Shown in pieces: positions 34,616 to 45,644 of a DNA stretch of 64,000 nucleotides; the first letter of the stretch is position 1, and each line of letters starts with the position of its first letter. The translations under genes were made by a program, and so were the position numbers. The notes below the pieces were generated by a model. That model was not told the origin of the DNA. It saw nothing but the letters and a program-made list of their open reading frames with translations, and ran no database searches. The DNA lies in the NCBI GenBank assembly GCA_015832175.1, contig WJXW01000012.1:1756001-1820000 (forward strand). Reading direction: 5' to 3'. The DNA comes from Paraphaeosphaeria minitans. Taxonomy: Eukaryota > Ascomycota > Dothideomycetes > Pleosporales > Didymosphaeriaceae.

Positions 34616-34691
34616 CCAGGACGATGATTGGGGAAAACATCTCCACTTCCCCGCAAAGTTACGGGCAGCCCCACAATCTACATCGTCCTGG
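34616..34691. promoter_or_regulatory. Perfect 11-bp inverted repeat in the divergent P450/hydrolase promoter
   Basis: CCAGGACGATG at 34616-34626 is repeated as its exact reverse complement CATCGTCCTGG at 34681-34691, 54 bp apart. Both sit in the 259-bp gap between two divergent starts (34543 and 34803). This is consistent with paired regulator sites. Related TCCTGG cores occur upstream of 29089 and in the 31889-32218 promoter. Confidence 0.6.
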
Positions 34692-34802
34692 TACGCTTTG
34701 GTCAACAACAATCGAAGAAGTCAGAAAGACCGATTAAGGGATACAACCCTAAGAGCCATTGTTTCGTACGCATACAAACAATTGCGACTCTAATTGCCCA
34801 TC

Positions 34803-35719
34803 ATGCCACTTGAACGCGACGCTGGGGGCTACACCTATGTTCGCCATCCAAGCAACCAACTAACGCACTACATCCGCGATTCTTTCGTTGATCCATGGAA
34901 GCCTACGGAAACCATACTGATACAGCACGGGTTTGGCAGACACGCCGAATTCTGGTACCACTGGATTCCCGTGATTTCAAGGCGGTACCACGTTATCCGC
35001 CGAGACCTTCGCGGCCACGGGCGTTCCAGCTACCCAAAGGCAGGCGAAAACTACATTCTCAATCTAGAAACCATAATTCATGAGATAGTAGACACGTTGG
35101 ACCAGCTATGTATAAGTAAGGTGCACTTCCTCGGCGAGAGCACTGGCGGAATGCTCGGCGAGATTCTAGCTGCAAAGTAAGTACCTATATAAATCCTCTC
35201 CCCGGATTGTATTCGAAGTATTGACCCGTTACTAGACATCCAGAACGTCTCCACTCCCTCACAGTCTGCTCGACCCCAACTCACCTCCCACCCCCCGCCC
35301 TCTCCCTATTCGCCTTCAACCACGCAGACTGGCCCACCGCTTGCCGCGCCCTCGGCGCCCGTGGCTGGACCGAAGCTCTGTCGAAGATCCCCGGGACAAT
35401 ATCCATCTCCGATCCCGCATATCTCCCATGGTATCTATCCCGAGTTGGTCTGAGCGACGGCGAGGGGCTAGCGCAGTACGCGGAGTTTCTGATGACGCTG
35501 GATGCGCGGCCGTACTTGGAAGATATCAAAGTGCCGACCTTGATTTTGGCGCCGCGTAATAGTGCGGCGACAAGTGTGGAAGAACAGGAGGGGTTGTCGA
35601 GGAGTGTCGAGGGGGCAAGAATGGAGGTTGTGGATGCGGTGGGGCATGAGATATATGTCACGGGGGCAGAGAGGTGCCAGAGTGTGTTTCTAGGGTTCCT
35701 TGAGGGGCTACGAAAATAG
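34803..35719 (+). CDS. Alpha/beta hydrolase
   Basis: Alpha/beta-hydrolase-fold enzyme of 285 residues in two exons (34803-35176 and 35236-35719). The intron 35177-35235 has a GTAAGT donor. The oxyanion HGFGR, the nucleophile elbow GESTGG, a late acidic region (PTLILAPRN) and catalytic His (DAVGHEIY) are present in order. The pattern resembles 3-oxoadipate enol-lactonase-like and haloperoxidase-like hydrolases, but the exact activity is not readable. The start is the ATG at 34803. The TTG nine bases upstream is not a eukaryotic start. It is the right-most gene of the cluster and divergent from the P450. Confidence 0.9.
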
Positions 35720-37506
35720 AAATTGTAAGACCGGTAGAAATCATGTAGATGACCGATTATTGTCAAGGCTGGATGGGATTTTGTGGATGAGGATGTTGCA
35801 ATACAAAGAGAAGGTTTGTAGCATGCATGCTGGGTGCAAAACCTGGGGACCTGAAACAAGACTGGGTCCTGGAAGCCTTTGATGTCGAATTGTGGGTTCA
35901 TTACAGGTTAACCAGCAAGCAAGCCCCAAGAGGCACACCCCAAGTAATGTCGGGCAACCGAAACGTTCCAAGTGGAAACGTCGGAGGCCAATCTGTACGC
36001 CATGGCGTCAACGCCCTAAGTAGCAGGTGCACGACAACAGTACATGGATCCGCCACTTTGCACGAGGTGTCCCGTCGTGGCGCTCTCTCAAACGTGCTAT
36101 AGTTTCCGCGGCTACCGTATTTCGAATCCTGCGTCGACAAATGTAACCGTAGCGGAAGACATATGCCCTGGCAAGCATACAAGCGTCTTCGGGAAAGACC
36201 ATGTTGGTCAAAAATCGTGCAAGCCTGTTGCAGTATGTCCCCGGTAGCTCTGATCAAGCGAGATAGAATTTCGTTCACACTATGAGGGAGATGGACTTGC
36301 CTGGAGCTGAGCAAACACCCTGGCAGGGCGGCTAAAAGGATAAGCGCTTAAAAGGAAGCGTAATGGCGCATCGGTGCGGCATATTACTTCATGCCTCGTC
36401 ATGTTCTAATTGTATTCCACTCTTGGCATACTCGCCATCGCGGGCACTTGATGTCAGCCTATCTTAATGATACAAATCCGTCAGTATGCCTATTCATAAG
36501 CAATTAGTATGTAACAAAGGCAATATGCATGATTCTAGGCTTTGTCTCTATTGAATGCGAGATTCAAATTCCCTTCAGACACCATGAAAATGACCAGCCG
36601 CTTAACGAGTTCTGTGTGAAGCTCGCTGTTGATATTGTCGTTATTGCTACTATGGCGTTGCAAAACCTGGATATCTCTGTGGAGAGTGAGAGAATCTAGC
36701 TGATACATCCGCTGATTAGGAGCGGCTGTGGAGTATGAGTGACAGCAATGTGGACGAGGTCAGGGACGCGTCGAAGAGGAAGAGCTTAGTCACGCAGAAG
36801 ACTGTGCAACCAGGACTAAGAAGAGTAAAACGTGCTGCAAGAATCTAGGAAGCGAAGTACAAGAGGTTCAAGGCCAGTAAGAGTGGATGTGGTATGAATG
36901 ACAGGTCATTTGGATTTACTGGCTAGACATGCGCAAACCAACATGACAAATCATTCTACATAGCCTCATCAGCGACCAGTGGTAAGGAGCTTGCTTTTGG
37001 TCGAACGTATCACAATTCACAAGCATGCGTACTAAAGGCATGTAAAGACTGGTGCGCACCTAAATTGCGAGAGTGGCTGGCCAACGTCGGTTTGTACATC
37101 AAGCTGACGCTAATAAATATAGTGTATCAAACATCTTGAACATTGTGTAATAATGTATATCAGGGAGCGTTTATGGAAATATTTTGCTGTCTTCGATTTG
37201 TAGAAGGGATATCCGGCATTTTGCGATGCACAATGTTAATCGGCTTTACTACCTGGTTCATGGATGAGCTCGCAGTATCCAAACTCAACACCAGTTGTTC
37301 GTGTAACATAATGTCTTGTGTGAGTTACTTATTTATCCATACCCCATTCGCATATTTTCTAACTGGTCATCTGGAGAGACATATCAAACACGAAATTGTG
37401 CGGTAGCTTTCACCTCCCACGGGTCATTGATGAGCATAGTGCAGCAACATGACCAACACTTGCCTTCAAATCTGGCCATGTTCATCGTGATCTCATAAAA
37501 GTTACC
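35720..37506. other. 1.8-kb intergenic, turning AT-rich
   Basis: No gene seen. From about 36.3 kb the sequence becomes markedly richer in A and T and short of open frames, which may reflect decayed transposon DNA. I identify no terminal repeats. Confidence 0.5.
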
Positions 37507-38742
37507 ATGTTCCAAACATATATGAAATACTGTTCCCTGCGGCTTGAAACCTCACCACAATTGAGCGAACACACGCACTCGCGCTTACAACTCGCAATTA
37601 AAAAATTCAGCCGCACCGAGACCCCTAATTCACAACTTATCGCACTTAATCTTCCTTTACCAACAGCACAAAAACAAATTTTGGCCCCTGCGACTCACGC
37701 GACGGCCAACTACCCAATGCTTACGCGCAGTATGTCGGAGTCTGAGGATTCGGAGATGCAGGACGTTGGTGATTTCAATGGCCATGGGTCCACTGAAATC
37801 GAGGCATACTACAACGTCCCCTTCCAGGACCAATGCGTCCTGCAGTGGCGTAAGACTGTTGTACGTGGGGAGCTGAACGCCCCATACCCTGTGTTTGAAG
37901 ATCAGAGCACCGCGACGGAGGACGGCGGGACGCAGTTTGGTTCGCAAACCACACTCTCGGGTGATGGGAGGACGGTGGGTGCTGAAGAGGACATGTCTGA
38001 CGCAGAGGAAAATTCGACCGACGACAGCAGCGTAGGTGACGGTGATAAGAGTTTGGCCTCCTACGAGTACGAGACCGACGTAAATACTGCGTCTGATTTC
38101 GATGACAACTCCTCGTCCACATCATCCTCATCAGCTACGGTCATTGCTCTAATGCGCAAGAAGGCACCTCGCAAGAGCGCGATCCTTGCGTCCCAAAAGA
38201 TTGCAAAGATCAACCTGGCCTACGGCAGCGACAAGACTTCACTGTCTTCAATTACATCCTCATCTACTCCTGCATCAACGGTCATTGTACCAACCCGCAA
38301 AACCGGAGCCCGTAAGAACGCAACCCGCAAGGTTGTAGAGAAGGACATCGCTGACGATACTGGCACTTCGTCTCTATCGTCAACCCCATCCTCGCTCTCT
38401 TCGCCATCGACCGTTGTTGTCCCGGTCGACAAGAAAGTGCCTTCCATCTCCGAAACCACTAACTCTAAACCTGTCGTCGCCCCCGTTCGAAAGAAGGGCC
38501 CGACTAGAATCGTGCAGCTCAAGAAATTCAAGCGCAAGCAGGCCGAGGCTAGGGCGGTTCGGTCCCGCAACCCCAGTCCTGAGCGCCGTCCAGATGCGGA
38601 GAACTCTGGTTTCCATCTTTTCATCGATTACGATGGCTTCTCGGAATCGGAGACTCGAACTGAGTCCACTTGGGAGTCTGGGAACGGCTCGGAGTACGAG
38701 CCAGATGAGGACGAGGAGATGGGTGATGATGATGATGAGTAG
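37507..38742 (+). CDS. Acidic low-complexity protein with basic RKK/RKT repeats
   Basis: Intronless ORF of 411 residues. I do not recognise the family. Residues about 75-205 are Asp/Glu/Ser-rich and disordered. Residues about 205-345 contain four degenerate repeats: a Ser/Thr-rich spacer, a VI(A/V)P-like strand and a basic R-K-K/T-x-x-R-K cluster (ATVIALMRKKAPRK; TVIVPTRKTGARK; TVVVPVDKKVP; PVVAPVRKKGPTR). It then has FHLFIDYDGFSESE and an acidic tail. The basic clusters look like nuclear-localisation or DNA-contact segments, suggesting a nuclear protein (inference). The true start could be the internal ATG near 37717, since the N-terminal 70 codons have a different, AT-richer composition. 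Confidence 0.6.
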   Translation: MFQTYMKYCSLRLETSPQLSEHTHSRLQLAIKKFSRTETPNSQLIALNLPLPTAQKQILAPATHATANYPMLTRSMSESEDSEMQDVGDFNGHGSTEIEAYYNVPFQDQCVLQWRKTVVRGELNAPYPVFEDQSTATEDGGTQFGSQTTLSGDGRTVGAEEDMSDAEENSTDDSSVGDGDKSLASYEYETDVNTASDFDDNSSSTSSSSATVIALMRKKAPRKSAILASQKIAKINLAYGSDKTSLSSITSSSTPASTVIVPTRKTGARKNATRKVVEKDIADDTGTSSLSSTPSSLSSPSTVVVPVDKKVPSISETTNSKPVVAPVRKKGPTRIVQLKKFKRKQAEARAVRSRNPSPERRPDAENSGFHLFIDYDGFSESETRTESTWESGNGSEYEPDEDEEMGDDDDE

Positions 38743-40789
38743 AGAATGGAGGAGCTTGTGAAAAAAGACGGGGAGTGGGGACGTAGGTAAAGCATTGAGG
38801 CAGTAGACGATAGGAAGTCTAGGTGTTCAGACGAAGCGGTTGTTGCTTGATGATAAGGATGAATGCTGAGAGCAACGTGGCGAGGAAATATGTTGGCGAA
38901 GAGGCTTTCATTATCACGAGACTGAATATCATTCTACTGGTGAAATTTCACATTGTAATTGTAGTTTTTTGATTTAAGTTTCATGATAATTCCCAATTTC
39001 TTCAAGAGTTTATATCTCTGACCGATTATAATATTGTTCAGGCCCGATCTCAGTCGTAGGAACTTTGTCAAAGGTGATTGTATGTTTTGGTTGGTGAAAA
39101 CTGGGGCCCTTTGCGGGTGGGTCGACCGAGCTTCCAAAATCCACATTGAGGCCAAAGCACCCCCTTGACGTGCTTCGATCCGTCTTTTAGCTTGAATTAT
39201 ATGAAATTAAGACGTTGCCAAACTACCAATCCGCAACTTAAGAACGACGACAAGAACAGCTCAACCCACGGGCCACTACTGTCACCTTCGGCCACCACAA
39301 ACCAGCCGTACGTCTACTATCACTCCAGATGTCAACTCCCTAGCCGGAGTATCTAGCTCGCATTCCTGGCGCTAATACTTGTATTCATCTCCCTCACGCA
39401 AACCCGAACACTTCGCTGATATTCCTCTACTTTCCCATTAAGAGTGGCACAATGGTACTTCTTGAGTGTTAAGTTGTTGCATTCGTACTAAAGGAAGCTC
39501 CTACGACTGTCTTAGTGTGCCCTCGGTTGAAGAAGTCCGCTCCGGTAACGGCGATATTTAACAAGAAATCTGCATTCGCTAACTGCATTTCTAGGATAAT
39601 TCTAAGCCACGTTTAGAGTCTTCGCCGTTGCTAATGTTAGATGTCAAGATAAAATCCGGCGATCGCGTAGCTGAATACGATGGTTATTTGGAAACTTGTA
39701 GTGTAAACTGAGAGTAATGTAGTTTCTATAATTAGTTGTTTTTCTGGACCATGATGAGCCTGGTGTTCCTCCAGGCCGTGGTAAGCGCGCACCCCCTAAT
39801 AACGGTTATAAAGAAGCTTAAGAGCTTTGATAGACTTGCTAGAGAAAAGATGTCGCGTTTTCTTATAGTTGAAGGATGATTAGTGGCTCCTTTCGGTTCG
39901 TGGTTGGTCTTCAGACGAATCACTCTTTGATACCGGTCTTAACCCGTTGGGACTAACTGCAGTGGGAGTAGTGGGCCGTTGGAAGAAGGTTACCCAGTGC
40001 TAATTGTAATAAATATTCCGAGTTGGTAGTCATGTTGGTATTCGAAAGATTAAGCGGCGGCAAACAATTTTTTTTTTCTCCACAAAAACAAATCACACAA
40101 TTGCCGTAGTGCGATGAAGAAGACAGCAAAAAGGACAGTATATAGGAAGTACAATGGGCCAAATAGCGTAGAGAAAGATGGAGGGGAAATTCTCGGTCTC
40201 GTCGCCCTCGGCGGAAAATAAGTCCGTCAGCTCTCTAGGCAAAATAATCTCCCGCGGGATGATATGGTTGGTTTTTTGACCATGTACAATGGAACAAGCC
40301 GTTCACATGAATGAAGCAATGGATAAGCGTTATGGGGAGGATGAATAACGATATTGTTTAATGTGCGCTTTATCGTGAACAGGCAGTGCCTGAACATGAT
40401 GTTGGCATATTGGCTGCGAAAATTAGGGGAAGGATATCGCTAACCCAGAACGGCTTAGCGGGCATGAGTAGACGGGAAAGTGTGGAACTTAAAAGGTAGC
40501 GATGATACAAGTAAGCATGTCACCATCAAAACACGCCGGAAAATGATGATGCAGAAATTCAGAGCAGTGGTTCAGACCACCCCAATATCCGAGTGCTGGC
40601 TGAGTGCAGCGGCCTGCGTGGCGGCGTTGGTGCATGGAAGGTCCGATTGCCACAACACCTCTCGACGAAGCGGAGCACCAAAGAAGTGGTTAACACACAT
40701 GGGAGCGAACAGAGAACACAAGTACATCCATCAAAGAATGCTGAGCTTCTCATCACTATTTTCGTAGTGGCTAGTGCAGCTTCAGGATC
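38743..40789. other. 2-kb AT-rich stretch, no gene
   Basis: Strongly AT-rich with only very short ORFs. Around 39.6-39.8 kb a few broken phrases read like protein (GDRVAEYDGYLE), so an old gene or element may be decaying here. I could not identify it. Confidence 0.5.
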
Positions 40790-41555
40790 TTAATTGCATG
40801 CAAAACTGAGAAGCGTGAAAGTTCCTCCAGCAACACCACTGACCGCACCGGCCACACCGCTCAGTGCACCCATCGTATCTTGGCAGACTTTGTCGCCCAC
40901 AACCTTCACCTCAAGACTCGTTCCGATGTTAGGTGGAGCTGCTTTCTTCTCCTTGGGGTCTTGATAATTAACGCCCCAGTACTTAGGTACTTTACATTGT
41001 GTGACCGTCTTATCCTTGGCTAGGAACTTCGTTAGTGTCATGCTGTCGGGCTGCTCGTGGACACAAAAGGGTAGATGCAATTACCTGGACAGAAAACCAT
41101 GGGGTTGGGACATGATGATGATCCTTTGTGCTTTGTCTTCTCGCACTTGGCCATTCCATTAACGGCTGCGAATAGCGCGTCCAGCAATTTTCTGCGCATA
41201 TCCGATGGGTACGAGCCATCGGGTCCTAGGGTCAGTTCGATGTTGTTGGCTTGGTCGGTGCTGAGTAGCTGGCCTTTCATCTTGATGTCATTTGTCTCGC
41301 ACTGCCCGGAGTCGTGACAGGCTTTGTTGGGTTTCTGTTTGGTGTCGTTAATTTTGATGTCACCGAGCGCCACGGTGTCTTTTGAGGCTTTTGGTCGTCA
41401 ACATGTTTGTTTTCTGGATGGTGAGCGAATGTCGTACAGGTTAGCTTAAGGTTGCCATGTTCATTGTAGACTTTCTCTCGCTTCCACAGCTGGGTAAGTG
41501 GCGAAGCAAAGGTCGTTGCGAAGGTCGCGGCGAGGATCAGAGTCTGACCACGCAT
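40790..41555 (-). CDS. Secreted protein with eight cysteines, effector-like
   Basis: Three exons (41555-41438, 41378-41085, 41019-40790) encode 213 residues. The N-terminus MRGQTLILAATFATTFASPL is a clear signal peptide and is followed by a possible Kex2-type KRE site. The mature part has eight cysteines (ACHDSGQC, KCEKTK, SSCPN, VFCPA, TQCKV, KVCQD, SFACN), an even number consistent with disulfides. Intron 41020-41084 has an ideal CACTAAC branch. Intron 41379-41437 is less certain. No domain is recognised. It could be an effector or cell-wall protein. The C-terminus is Gly/Ala-rich (GALSGVAGAVSGVAGG). Confidence 0.72.
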
Positions 41556-41797
41556 GGTGGCGGTTGGATATTTGCGTCGTGTAAAATGGATGTCGGGTAT
41601 AACTGTGGAGGGGATGAGGACCAGGATAACTGGAAGTTTGGATGGGGCTGGATTGTTTAAACTGCTAGGGTTCGCCGTTGTTTCCATCAATGATCCTAAA
41701 CGGTGTTCATATAATTTGCACTGAGCGTGCCCAGCATTCCGAGCTGACTGCCTCGTTCCCGTTCCCACAAGCCGAAGTTGGTGTTCCCCAAGATTGA

Positions 41798-42065
41798 TCA
41801 TGCGGCCGAGTTTGGTGCTCCTTCTCTGTGCCGCATCGCCATTATGGACGTCTGTGGCATCGTCCTACTTCCGTCTCCATCTCCATCTGGAAACCCCTCC
41901 CAAAAAAGTAAAGTCAGCCCAAAAATAGACGTACTGTCTCTCCGCTCGGTACTCACAATCTAGGGATCGATCATGGCCGCTGCCAGACCTATCAAACGTA
42001 GAAAATTTCTGCGGTTCAGAGATTTTTGATGTGACTGTGGGGGTGAGCTGGAGAATATTGCTCAT
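41798..42065 (-). CDS. Possible 65-residue spliced protein
   Basis: Starting at ATG 42065 (MSNILQLTPTVTSKISEPQK), a canonical GTGAGT donor, CTGAC branch and TTTCCAG acceptor remove a 70-nt intron (41887-41956). The second exon reads YGDGDGSRTMPQTSIMAMRH and ends at 41798. The tail GAPNSAA resembles C-termini of small conserved fungal proteins, but I cannot name it. Good splice signals and a clean stop favour a real gene. The small size leaves doubt. Confidence 0.48.
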
Positions 42066-42602
42066 GGTGATCGAGTATATTGTCACTGAACAGGAGAAGC
42101 CTACTCCAAAGTGCGGCTATATAGTCGTAGGTTACATAAGAAAGTAGTAAGTTGGGTGGTAAGCTCGTCTGAGTCATGTGAGCTCGTCTCGGGAGCTTGT
42201 GGCCCTGCGCGTATCACGCGTGTACCTCATGGGGCACAGATGCACTCCCTCTCACGTTGTCGAATTTGGGAAGAATAGCGGTGGTAGTGCTCACATAGCC
42301 GCTGGACATGCTTTTTGAACCTGGGCGACGACTGAATGCCGTTGAAGTATGTGAAGTTGACACTAAACGTGACACTGGGAGAGATAACTGCGAACACTTG
42401 GTTGGCAGCACACCTAGGGCGGCTAGCGGGGCTTGGCAAATGGGGAAGCTCGAAAGTGCGGAGCTCTAGGTCACATAGATACAACAAACAACGTCACCCA
42501 CACATCACGCGCCTACAACATCCCACCAACGACTGCCATACCGCAGATTACACGCTCTCGAGAAGCAGCCCGCCCATACTCCCGCGCAAGCCATTGACAC
42601 AA
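42066..42602. other. Intergenic between divergent genes
   Basis: Gap of about 540 bp between the possible 65-residue gene and the mitochondrial protein gene. No further feature is supported. Confidence 0.5.
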
Positions 42603-43135
42603 ATGGCATCACGATTCCTCGTTCCAGCAGGCCGAACAGCTGCCCGTAGCATCCAGCGCGTGCCGGTCCGCGGCTTCCAAACGAGCAATGCGTTGAGACA
42701 GGAGGTTATTGCACCTGCTCCGGTCAAGAAGCCCGTTGGCGCCTTCCGTGGAGGGTGAGTTGCTGTGCCTGCAAGAGATGGCGCCTCCAGTCGAAACACG
42801 ACGGAGCTCTCTTGCAAATCAAGAAGCGTCTCAGCATACAATCGTACTGACTGGCAACATCAGACTGTTCGGATTCCTTCTCGGAGCGACCACCGCCGGT
42901 ACCGGCATGTACTACTATGTCATCGACGAATACCGTGTTGCGAACGAGCTGTTGACCGAAGACATCTATGTACGTTAGCCCAGCTGCCTCACGTGCCGCC
43001 TCCCCATCCACGGGCACGCAACACGATGCATATACATGGCCAATGCTAATGTGTCTACAGGCTCTGCAGTCGGCTGTTCAGCGGATAGAGAGCTACGTAA
43101 AGACCCTCGAGGAGAAGGTCGATGCGCGGAAGTAG
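42603..43135 (+). CDS. Conserved small mitochondrial single-pass membrane protein
   Basis: Three exons (42603-42754, 42864-42969, 43061-43135) encode 110 residues. The N-terminus MASRFLVPAGRTAARSIQRV is an Arg-rich, acid-free mitochondrial presequence and continues to RGFQTSNALR. Then come a Gly-rich transmembrane helix (GGLFGFLLGATTAGTGMYYY) and a short coiled coil (ALQSAVQRIESYVKTLEEKV). This layout is conserved in ascomycetes as an unnamed inner- or outer-membrane protein. I do not know its function. Splice sites are all GT-AG, and the GCTAAT branch fits. Confidence 0.85.
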
Positions 43136-45644
43136 TAAGCGGTCAAGCGAAGACACAACATACATACATGCAAGCACAGTTGTGGGAAAGCGAGACGGCG
43201 GACGTTGCGGGTAGTAGGAGAAGCACCCGCTACGGCATTGACATCGGATGCACCAAGATTGCAATAGGTGATCGATTCTTAGCTCATTCTCTGGGGGTGA
43301 CCAGGCCAGGCTAACTTATACCAATTGACTCTTTCTGACTCTTCATGCTAACGCTCCTAGTCCCAACGTGGCCCCGAAAGACCCTACTCTTGAAAATCTC
43401 GAACGATACGTGCGTGTTGCTATGCATCCTTTGCCCGTGTCCAGCAACCTCTTACTATTACTCAGTAAATTCTCAGATGGGGTTGCGCAAGCTGACTTAT
43501 ATGGTTGGCCGATGTCCATTACTGCTGAAGACCACATGGTTAGCATTCTGCAAAGGATCCGGGGCCAGCCCGTGTTGCTTCAGCTCGTCCGCAAGGGCCT
43601 TCGGGGCGCAGCCACAATTCGACTGACAAGTCTTGCCCTGCCACCAACACCAGGTCCCTTCTGTCGTTATCCAGCAATCCTTAACCTTGCAGAACTCGAA
43701 TGCCTTGCAACTAGGTGATAAGGGTCGCGGCCACTGTCTGAGCTGCCATTGCCTCGTGTGATCCGGTGGCTTGTTCAGCCCACGCGCATAATCCATCCAA
43801 GGGCCGCATCACACGCATACAACATCCGCGCTATGCAGGACTTCCCAGTAAAACGAAGGCCTCGGATGTGCACCGTGCGCAGCATTGCAACCTTCCCCAT
43901 CATCCCACTTGCGTACGAATGTCTTTTTGGGAAGACCCACTCATCCGCTTTTAGCGCGGATCTGCAGCTAGGCACTGTTTCTATCGATTCCTCCGCCACA
44001 CGGAAACCACCGCGACCTACAGCTAGTCTACGATGAGTTCGATGTTGAATTGTCGAAGAGGCGGAGTCCGTCAGAGCAGAGTGGCATCAACATGTGGTAA
44101 GACGCTACATAGGTACATCACGACAGGTCAATCACGAGACCGGATGCCTTCAACAGTCGGGCACAATGCCAAGTCTCCGCTCCGCTCTATACCTACTTTT
44201 CCTCCAGAGCTTAACTTTAGCACGACTATTATCGCGCCTTAATCTACCCAATCCGCATGTCTTAGTTGTCAGCTACTCCGCCCTGCATATTTCCTGCAAA
44301 GATTTATTGCTTGAAGCGCCTTTCAAGAAAGCGTGCGACACTACCCCGTACCTGCGGACAAGACTTGGCAGTGAACCCGCCTTGCTGGATGTTGGATTGG
44401 ATCCTATCAGCTGCGGCTCAGGTGGTGGCTGATGCCAAGCCCGTACAGCGAGACACCGTTCGAACAGAGCCAACACACACTCTCCCGCATTCTCATTTAG
44501 AGGTCGACTCGGCTTTGGGGACGGACTTGGTTGTTCTCCAGTCCTGTATGTAGGAAGCATTTGGGATCATTTCGATTCGATGGTGGCCTGTGGCGCTTCA
44601 ATATGAAGAACCGGCTTGGTCGGCTCTCCATGGTACGGCGTACCTACTTTAGCGCGTACACCGCGTGGCTGTGACCACTTACTGGTCTCCACGCAACACC
44701 GTCAACCTCGTGTCTAACGCCTTAGTGTGAGACTGATTGCTGTCAACATCAGGGCCACAGCATTCTATGGTCGCAGCTTCAACTGCCCTCAAGGACGACT
44801 TGTTGACATGCATTGTGAGCACTAACGCTGTCCCTTATCAGCCCTACAGCTGTTGTCCTACCAGTTGGATCTAGATTGTCTGAAGGGTCCGACCTCCATG
44901 AAGAAACGGTGAGAAAACAGCTTCGGGAAGCACTTCGCTACGCGATTTCAGCGTATGATACCTAAGCCATACTCGCGCCGATCATCTTGGTCAACGACTG
45001 TATTGGGAGCCTGGTGGCGAGCTCGCCGACGCGAACAGACGATAACCTTCGGCTTTTCTCTGCCAACGCACGCCGGCCCACCTGGCCACTGGAAGATCAA
45101 TGTGCGTACTCTGCTGCCTCTAGTGTTCGTGCGTCCAGAGGGTAAATTTACGAGACCGTCAGCACCATATCCGAAATATAGAGGCGACATTTCGGTTCGA
45201 GGCTCTCGCCAAGCTCACCGTCGGACACTGTAATCCGCTGAACCCTAATGCCTGGGAAGCTTGGCCTTACCGGACACAATTCCGGCTGTGGGCAGTCCTT
45301 TGCCGCAGTCTTGGGCTGTAGACTTTACTCCATCGGCTCATCTCGCCTCGTAAACTGTTGCTTGGATGCTGATCGACTGCTACATGCCTTATAAAGACCA
45401 CATCCTATTCTTGGACTATTACTTGCTCGGGTCAGGGTTCAGCTCTGGCCAGTTCTCGTAGCCATGTGGATCCCTCGGTCTAAGGCACTGTTATCGAAAT
45501 CATAGTTCCACGGTGGGCATGGTCTTCGTAATATATAATGAAGGTGCACTTCCTACCATCTCCACAGCATCAGTGAGCCACCCCTCTTTTGACCAAGGTG
45601 GGCTCCTACGCTCGGCTTTTCTCTTCCTTTTTAAGTCAGGCACA
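43136..45644. other. 2.5-kb stretch with a hexokinase-like relic
   Basis: No intact gene. Short ORFs on both strands do not form a spliced model. One frame at 44861-45142 resembles hexokinase and is listed as a pseudogene fragment. Confidence 0.5.
44861..45142 (+). pseudogene. Hexokinase-like fragment with an in-frame stop
   Basis: One plus-strand frame reads EGSDLHEETVRKQLREALRY, then AISAYDT, a TAA stop at 44963-44965, then PIILVNDCIGSLVASSPTRT. The last block aligns with the hexokinase signature (I/V)NDTxGTLVASxYTDP, and the helix before it matches the position of the family's VVxLLQxAL segment. No N-terminal glucose- or ATP-binding block was found nearby. I read it as a decayed piece of a hexokinase-family gene. 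A chance match remains possible. Confidence 0.35.
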
